From: Betaproteobacteria bacterium
GTDB taxonomy: Bacteria; Pseudomonadota; Gammaproteobacteria; Burkholderiales; SG8-39
Direction of reading: 5' to 3'
NCBI GenBank assembly: GCA_029865405.1
Contig: JAOUGZ010000017.1
Coordinates: 1 to 15,873 of the forward strand
Length of the DNA stretch: 15,873 nt
In this document: positions 11,395-15,873 of the stretch, in pieces
How the letters are laid out: each line of letters starts with the position of its first letter
Numbering within the stretch: position 1 is the first letter of the stretch
The notes under the pieces: model-generated
The model's database searches: none
What the model was told of the DNA's origin: nothing
Seen by the model: only the letters and a program-made list of their open reading frames with translations
Translations under genes and position numbers: made by a program

Positions 11395-12200
11395 TCCGGG
11401 AAGTCCTGCACGCGCAGATCCTCGGGCCACTCGGCGGGGTCGGCGCCATGGCGATCCTTGAAGTGCTTGAGCATTGCCGGGTTGCATGGACTGGAGCCAA
11501 GTTGCTTCACGAACACAGGCACGCGCCCACGCTTGCACTGCTCGATCGTGCTGCGCGCCCAGGCAAGATTGAATGGCCGCGCTACGACGCCGCCTTGCGA
11601 GGACTCGCCGCCGACGATGATCCAGTCCAGTTGATCTAGCGCGTACTTGTTGAACTTGGAATCAGCGCCTACGCACTTGATCTTCGACCAATCCACCGGC
11701 CCCAAAGCTGGCTCATAGCTCACGAAGCGCACAGCTGCCGGCGTGGCGAGCAGCTTCGGAATATCTCGGTCGGCCTCCTCCTGGTTCACCACGGACGCGC
11801 CAAGCCACACGTTCGGGTAGTCGCCGCCTGGGTGCATCTTCGCCACGTTGCCGATGCGCTTGGTGAGCAGGAGCCAAGTCAGGTTCGGCGTCGCGCGGAT
11901 CAGCGCCCACAGCCGATCACGCTGCGTCTGCTCGACCTCGTTGTCGAACACGTCGGCCATGCTCGCGCAGAACACCAGATGGCGTTTCCCGGTCGCGCCC
12001 GCGGCCTTGTTCCAGCGCAGCGGCTCGTTCCAGTGTTTGTCGCCGAAGTAGCGCCGCGGCGCGCCCTGACCCCATCCGTAGCCGAACCGCTTGGCGAGCT
12101 CGCGTGCGTAGCAGTTGTCGCACCCAGGCGAGACTTCCATGCAACCCCACCACGGATTGAACGTGCTATCGGTCCACGCGATGCCGGTTTTCTCAGACAC
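11391..12200 (-). CDS. DUF5131 / phage gp37-gp68 family protein
   Basis: 269 residues with a GTG start at 12200, eleven bases after the bet stop. The family signature (PF07505, formerly 'phage protein Gp37/Gp68') opens the protein: KTGIAWTDSTFNPWWGC, then SPGCDNCYA, giving Cys20, Cys27, Cys30. Later come HLVFCASMADVFD, LTWLLLTKRIGN, WLGASVVNQ, VSYEPALGPVDW and WIIVGGESSQGG. The three-Cys cluster and barrel-like strand pattern have been compared with radical-SAM enzymes, but no reaction is established. It is widespread in phages and mobile elements. Length and motifs look complete. Confidence 0.93.
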   Translation of the reverse strand: MSEKTGIAWTDSTFNPWWGCMEVSPGCDNCYARELAKRFGYGWGQGAPRRYFGDKHWNEPLRWNKAAGATGKRHLVFCASMADVFDNEVEQTQRDRLWALIRATPNLTWLLLTKRIGNVAKMHPGGDYPNVWLGASVVNQEEADRDIPKLLATPAAVRFVSYEPALGPVDWSKIKCVGADSKFNKYALDQLDWIIVGGESSQGGVVARPFNLAWARSTIEQCKRGRVPVFVKQLGSSPCNPAMLKHFKDRHGADPAEWPEDLRVQDFPE

Positions 12201-12211
12201 GGCGCGCGCGA

Positions 12212-13438
12212 CTACGCGGCATCGAATTTCTCCCGTGCCTCGGTGTACGCACTGTAGATCTTGCCGCGCTGCTCGTTGGACCAGCCGCGCTTGTTCTCGC
12301 GATCGGCGATCAGGTCCAGGGTTTCGGGATCCTTCGCGCCCTTGAGCTCGTCTATCACCTTCTGGGCATCTTCCTCGCTGGGCGCGGCGGGCTTGGCCGG
12401 AGCCGCCTGGAACCCTGGCTTGGGCTCTGCCGGTTTCTCGACGATTTTTGCGGCGGCTGGCGGCTTCGCGGCTGTGGGCTTGGCCTGGGCTGCTGTCTGC
12501 GGCTTGCCGGCGAATGCGTCGGGCACGGCGGGATCCGCGCCCACGTTCTTGAACGAGAGCACGCGCGCATTCCAGTCGCGCATGATCTGTTCGCGCTGCG
12601 GGCTGGCCGGGAGCGCTTGGATATGAGGAAGCAGCGCGTGTAGCTCGTCCTCGACCTCGGTGTCCGCGATCGTTTTCTCGATTGTGGCGGACGACATGGG
12701 TTTCGACTTCGCCGCGGTCGCTACTTTCGGGTCGCCCACGACCTCGGCGTCGGTGACGTTGCGTGCGCGCGCCGCCAGATCCGCCGCAAGGCCATCAGTG
12801 CGCGTCATGACTTCGCCCTCGGCTTGGCGATCGCCGGGCTGCGGTGGCGTGACAACCCCACCGCCAGCATCGACGATGCGCTGCGCTTCGTCCTCATCGT
12901 AGATCCCGCTGAACCCGAAGGCGAGGCGCGCCGACTGGATTAGCGCCTTGTGCCGGTGCATACGCTTGGGGTGCGACTGCCACGGACCGTTGTAGCCGCC
13001 GCGTGGATCCTGATAAACCTCATCGAAGTGCTCGCGCACCGTGACCGGATGCGTCCTGTTCTTGTGGTGCATCGTGCACTCGATCCACTGGAAGCCTTTC
13101 TTGCCACCGTGGGGCACGTCGAGCTCGGGCCCGTAGGTGAAGTCCAGGCCGTCGAAGTCCTTGTGGTCGTTGATGATGCGCGCCCAACCGTCCACGCTCA
13201 CCACCGGGACCACGCCCTTGCGCTTGTCCTCGAACGCGAAGATTTCCTTGGTGAATGGATTCAGCCCGTACTGATCCGCCACCACCATGAGCGCGGCCAT
13301 CTGCTCATTGGATACTTCTCCCTGCGACACCTTGAAAGCCGTCGCCTTCAAGATGCTCATGAGCCTGCCGGGCTCGATGCTGTAGCGATTGGCGAACTTC
13401 TCGACCAGGCTTTGGCGAACTGCCGGTGCGTTGTCCAT
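12212..13438 (-). CDS. bet: Bet/Redbeta-family single-strand annealing recombinase with extended C-terminus
   Basis: 408 residues from the ATG that shares a base with the exonuclease stop (TAATG at 13436-13440). Residues about 10-210 match lambda Bet closely in pattern: LMSILKATAF, ALMVVADQYGLNPFTKEIFAF, VPVVSVDGWARIINDH, FDGLDF, then GPWQSHPKRMHRHKALIQSARLAFGFSGIYDEDEA. Such proteins coat and anneal single strands made by a partner exonuclease. Lambda Bet has 261 residues; here about 190 more follow, with a helical module (VEDELHALLPHIQALPASPQ), a Pro/Ala/Lys linker, and a second helical module at the very end (KVIDELKGAKDPETLDLIAD). The tail probably docks the exonuclease or host SSB, as the lambda C-terminal domain does. 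Confidence 0.95.
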   Translation of the reverse strand: MDNAPAVRQSLVEKFANRYSIEPGRLMSILKATAFKVSQGEVSNEQMAALMVVADQYGLNPFTKEIFAFEDKRKGVVPVVSVDGWARIINDHKDFDGLDFTYGPELDVPHGGKKGFQWIECTMHHKNRTHPVTVREHFDEVYQDPRGGYNGPWQSHPKRMHRHKALIQSARLAFGFSGIYDEDEAQRIVDAGGGVVTPPQPGDRQAEGEVMTRTDGLAADLAARARNVTDAEVVGDPKVATAAKSKPMSSATIEKTIADTEVEDELHALLPHIQALPASPQREQIMRDWNARVLSFKNVGADPAVPDAFAGKPQTAAQAKPTAAKPPAAAKIVEKPAEPKPGFQAAPAKPAAPSEEDAQKVIDELKGAKDPETLDLIADRENKRGWSNEQRGKIYSAYTEAREKFDAA

Positions 13439-14358
13439 TACTCCTCCTTTTTGGTGCGCGGCTTGACTAGGCGCGTTTCGATGTACTCGGTGGAATCTAC
13501 CGTATAGCCGGCGCGCGCCACAAGCTTGCGCTGCCACTTCCTGCCATCGGATAGCAAAGCGATTTCGGTGTTGCCCATCAGGTGGACGATATGGTTCTTG
13601 AGGCCATCCTCCAGTGTCGCGATCCGAAGGCGCTCGGCCTTCGCCTGCTCGAATGCCTTAGTCCAGTGTTCCAGATCCGGCCGGCTCTCGATGGTGCCCT
13701 GGATCTTCTTGAAGGCGCGGCCCAGCGCGTCGGACGTGGACCGGTGCTCCCAGTCGGGCTCTGGGAGCAAACCCTCCATGGCGCGCTTGTAGAACTCAAG
13801 CTCGATTTCCTGCAGCGCGTCGATCAGGCTGGCATTACGCGGCACGACGAATTGCTGGTAGACGTTGCCGCCGTAGCACCGCACGACGTGGAACATCTGG
13901 ATCAGGGGGTCGATCATCATGGCGTGCTGGCACTGCAGGATCACGCGCTCGGGCACCTGGTCGGTGCCTGGCGAACCCCACGATTCGAGAATCGGCGTCC
14001 CCGCGGCCTGGAATTTCTGCCCGGTGTTCTTCATTTCGAGCGCGAGCGCCGGGTTGCCCTCGATGCGCCGGTCAATGTTCACGGCGAGGAAAGGGTGCTT
14101 CTCGTGGACCATCGTATCTGGCTCGACGAGCTTGACCTTGTTCTTGCGCTCGTAGATGCGCGCCAGCACGCCCTCCATTTCGTTGCCGAACAAGATCTGA
14201 TCGGCGTCCTCGAGAGATTTATCGGCCTCCATTTCTCCACGGATCCGCATGGCGACTTCCCACGCGGTGCGGTACGGATCCTTGCCGACGATCGCCGCGG
14301 CGTCGCTGCCGCCGATGCGCCTCGTACGCTCGGCCAGTTGTTTTGGTGTCAGGGCCAT
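13438..14358 (-). CDS. YqaJ / lambda-exonuclease-family recombination nuclease
   Basis: 306 residues, GAGGGAGG before the ATG. Motifs of the YqaJ viral recombinase fold are in order: RIGGSDAAAIVGKDPY (14-29), FGNEMEGVLA (Glu60), AVNIDRRIEG (Asp96), LALEMKNTG (Glu108, Lys110) and VILQCQHAMMI (Gln142/144), i.e. a complete PD-(D/E)xK centre. The enzyme degrades the 5' strand from double-strand ends to expose a 3' overhang. It overlaps bet, its expected partner, by one base. The C-terminal third has a helical stretch (KAFEQAKAERLRIATLEDGLKNH) and a basic end (RKWQRKLVARAGYT, RTKKEE). Confidence 0.94.
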   Translation of the reverse strand: MALTPKQLAERTRRIGGSDAAAIVGKDPYRTAWEVAMRIRGEMEADKSLEDADQILFGNEMEGVLARIYERKNKVKLVEPDTMVHEKHPFLAVNIDRRIEGNPALALEMKNTGQKFQAAGTPILESWGSPGTDQVPERVILQCQHAMMIDPLIQMFHVVRCYGGNVYQQFVVPRNASLIDALQEIELEFYKRAMEGLLPEPDWEHRSTSDALGRAFKKIQGTIESRPDLEHWTKAFEQAKAERLRIATLEDGLKNHIVHLMGNTEIALLSDGRKWQRKLVARAGYTVDSTEYIETRLVKPRTKKEE

Positions 14359-14362
14359 CTAG

Positions 14363-14734
14363 TTACCTCCCTCGGTAAATGCTGCCCGGCTGCCCAGGCT
14401 CGTTGCTGCCGGTGCACGGGAGTTGATGGTCGGACGCCTTGGGGCATCGCTTATTTCCGCACTGCGGGCACACGATCATCTTGGTGGCAAGGGTCGGCCA
14501 GCCAGTCACCGAATCATTATGGCCCGCGAGACACTCGTGGCAATTCATGCAGTTGTCTGTTCCTTTCCGCAGGGGTGCGGTGCGCACCAAACCCGCGTCT
14601 AGCGCCTCGTTCCAACCCCTGTCGTCGATCAGCTTTCGCTTTTTCGACAGCTTGGCGAGTGGGCCCGTGATCAGAAACCGGATCAGCAGGAATCCGATCC
14701 CGACGCCCACCAGAAACGATACTAGCGATTCCAT
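14363..14734 (-). CDS. Membrane-anchored Cys-rich zinc-binding-like protein
   Basis: 123 residues from the ATG at 14734, which shares a base with the upstream stop (TGATG). Residues 4-24 (LVSFLVGVGIGFLLIRFLITG) form one membrane segment, followed by a basic KLSKKRK, so the rest probably faces the cytoplasm. Seven cysteines follow: CMNCHEC (62-68), CPQC (89-92), CPK (97) and C107 in a segment with HQLPCTGSNEPGQPGSIY. The 'CP...H...CTGSN-x-PGQ' pattern recurs in phage proteins as I remember them; no function is assigned. It lies just upstream of the exonuclease gene. Confidence 0.8.
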   Translation of the reverse strand: MESLVSFLVGVGIGFLLIRFLITGPLAKLSKKRKLIDDRGWNEALDAGLVRTAPLRKGTDNCMNCHECLAGHNDSVTGWPTLATKMIVCPQCGNKRCPKASDHQLPCTGSNEPGQPGSIYRGR

Positions 14735-15636
14735 CACCCCTCCTTGCTCTGCTCGCTGGATGGCGCGGCGGCAAACCATTCGTTGATCAGGCGCTCCATT
14801 TCGACGGCTTCCATCTTGGCGTCTACGTAGCCGTTGATGATGTACCCGCACCGCAGTTTGAGGCTTGATAGAACCTCCGGCACCTTCGCCGCGCCTGCGC
14901 GGAGAGCGGCGAGTTCGTCTTGCAGCTTGAATTTCTGTGCGCGAAGGTTCTGCACAGCTTCCTCCAGTTGTTCGCGCGTGGCGCTCTTGAGCAACAATGG
15001 CTCTAGCATCCCGGTTATTTCTATCTTCCCCGCCCCCTGCGCATTACCGGCTGCTGGCACGGAAGGCTGCGCCGCTGCATAGAGTGGCACAATTGCCGTG
15101 CCCGGCGGCATCGCCAAAGCTTTTGAGAGTGCGACGTTTGCACGCGACTCGCATGGCCCGGTATGGCATCCCGGCGCGATGAGGCAATAAGTTAACGGCT
15201 CGTGCCCCGGACTAGCGGGCTGCGCCGCTGCGGGCAGGGTAGCGGCAACTTGAGCAACTATTGCCCGCGCCTTCCATAGACCGTGCAGGTAGTACTGCTC
15301 ATCACTGCGGCAAGCATTTGCTGCCTCGCTCAACACACTGTCGATCTTCTCAGCGACCGCCCTCTCGCTCCCCGCGCTGGTGGGGGTGGCAGATGGGGTG
15401 AAGGCGGCGCGGATCATGTCGATGTCGGCTTGCTCAAGCTCCCAAGGCGTCGCTACTTCAGAACCCCCGGCATCGCACGCATCCTCAATCGTGATGTACG
15501 AGACACGACGGCTATAGCCTTGCCCAGGCGGAGACTTGAGCGCGTCCTCCACTTCATCGAGGAACTTCAGGAACTCGGTGCGTTGCTCTGCCTCCCTGCC
15601 TTCGTCGGGTGCAGCCATCTTGCGCGGATCGGTCAT
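14734..15636 (-). CDS. Hypothetical phage protein, 300 residues, with C-terminal coiled coil
   Basis: GAGGA seven bases before the ATG at 15636 and an ATGA overlap with the upstream gene fix this start over one ten codons earlier. It is a mosaic: an acidic helical N-terminus (EFLKFLDEVEDALKS), a middle with helices (DIDMIRAAFTPSA, YLHGLWKARAIVAQVAATL), a Pro/Ala linker containing IVPLYAAAQP, and a likely coiled coil at about 215-260 (ATREQLEEAVQNLRAQKFKL). 'PLYAAAQP'-like linkers are common in variable phage proteins of this group from memory. No catalytic motif is visible; function unknown. Confidence 0.8.
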   Translation of the reverse strand: MTDPRKMAAPDEGREAEQRTEFLKFLDEVEDALKSPPGQGYSRRVSYITIEDACDAGGSEVATPWELEQADIDMIRAAFTPSATPTSAGSERAVAEKIDSVLSEAANACRSDEQYYLHGLWKARAIVAQVAATLPAAAQPASPGHEPLTYCLIAPGCHTGPCESRANVALSKALAMPPGTAIVPLYAAAQPSVPAAGNAQGAGKIEITGMLEPLLLKSATREQLEEAVQNLRAQKFKLQDELAALRAGAAKVPEVLSSLKLRCGYIINGYVDAKMEAVEMERLINEWFAAAPSSEQSKEG

Positions 15637-15797
15637 AGGTAGATCCTCATTGCTGCGAGTTTCCAAGCGATGACGACTGATCTAGCTTGGCCTATCACGT
15701 CGCCACCCGCGCCTTTGGTGTAGACGTACCAGCCATCGGCAAACAAACAGGAGACTGCTTTCGGGTATTTCTTTAGCACCCGCTGCTTCGGCGTCAT
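15633..15797 (-). CDS. Small phage hypothetical protein (MTPKQRVLKKYPKA type)
   Basis: 54 residues from the ATG at 15797; an in-frame GTG at 15824 would add nine residues and overlap the upstream frame by 14 bases, and neither has a clear ribosome site. I prefer the ATG because MTPKQRVLKKYPKAV resembles the start of small phage proteins I remember. The body (LFADGWYVYTKGAGGDVIGQ, then WKLAAMRI) looks like a short strand-rich fold with a final helix. It overlaps the next gene by ATGA. Function unknown. Confidence 0.68.
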   Translation of the reverse strand: MTPKQRVLKKYPKAVSCLFADGWYVYTKGAGGDVIGQARSVVIAWKLAAMRIYL

Positions 15798-15810
15798 CGC
15801 TGCGTGCGCT

Positions 15811-15873
15811 TTACTCTTTGGCACGGCGCCGTCTACGCGGTGTATTCCAGTACGGTGACTTGCAGGATGGGCA
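15811..15873 (-). CDS. C-terminal fragment of a zinc-ribbon protein, cut by the right edge
   Basis: The frame enters from the right edge and ends in TAA at 15811-15813. The visible 20 residues begin CPSCKSPYWNTPRR, the second half of a zinc ribbon ('CPxCxSPYW') as seen at the end of many small phage and bacterial proteins, followed by a basic tail. The first CxxC pair would lie outside the window. Confidence 0.6.
   Translation of the reverse strand, partial: CPSCKSPYWNTPRRRRRAKE

Noticed and set aside
13582..14670. 362-codon open frame on the plus strand
   Set aside because: Antisense of the YqaJ exonuclease and the Cys-rich membrane protein, whose motifs are intact on the minus strand.
1..15873. 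tRNA genes, CRISPR arrays, insertion sequences, attachment sites
   Set aside because: No cloverleaf-like sequence, spaced direct repeats, transposase or paired att-like repeats were seen by eye; a program scan could still find a weak tRNA.

Overview
The window looks like part of the early/accessory half of a tailed-phage or prophage genome from a high-GC Gram-negative host. The host is most likely a betaproteobacterium of the Burkholderiales type; this is inferred from base composition, codon use and remembered resemblance of several small proteins to phages of that group, not from a search. The evidence for a phage is a lambda-type recombination pair (YqaJ/lambda-exonuclease-family nuclease plus a Redbeta/Bet annealing protein), other typical phage families (DUF5131/gp37, DUF1643, an HNH protein of the DUF968 kind, a DUF559/Vsr-like nuclease, a YkgJ-type cysteine cluster protein), many tightly packed 50-120 residue genes, and repeated ATGA/GTGA start-stop overlaps. 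There are no structural, lysis, integrase, tRNA, rRNA, IS or CRISPR features.

There are three transcription blocks. Block 1 (1-4327, leftward) starts at a divergent promoter region. It encodes a 110-residue unknown, a Ycf46-like AAA+ ATPase, a conserved 268-residue phage protein of unknown function, a 48-residue His-rich peptide with a signal sequence and one membrane segment, and a helical protein. A strong intrinsic terminator follows at 975-1011. After it come a palindrome-rich spacer and three small low-complexity genes, the last running off the left edge. The first 2.4 kb is remarkably rich in the palindrome GAGCTC.

Block 2 (4491-8657, rightward) starts from the same divergent region, where a 17-bp sequence occurs as a perfect inverted repeat so that each promoter carries the same element. 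Its first gene joins a cytoplasmic, DNA-binding-like domain in frame to a signal peptide and an outer-membrane beta-barrel. Small coupled genes follow (YkgJ-type, several unknowns, a KorA/TrfB-like HTH candidate, a zinc-ribbon microprotein). A separate regulated promoter at 8164-8211 with a two-hairpin, terminator-like leader drives the last gene, which ends in a clear terminator at 8663-8696.

Block 3 (15873 down to 8772, leftward) converges on block 2. In transcription order it has a zinc-ribbon fragment, small unknowns, a Cys-rich membrane protein, YqaJ exonuclease, Bet with a long C-terminal extension, DUF5131, an 85-residue unknown, DUF1643, the HNH protein, a Cys-rich protein, a DUF559-like nuclease and two or three small proteins. 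This is a replication/recombination cassette: the exonuclease resects DNA ends, Bet anneals the strands, and the accessory nucleases probably process junctions or host DNA. The best candidates for something undescribed are the AAA+/membrane-peptide module of block 1, the DNA-binding/beta-barrel fusion, and the hairpin leader at 8164-8267.
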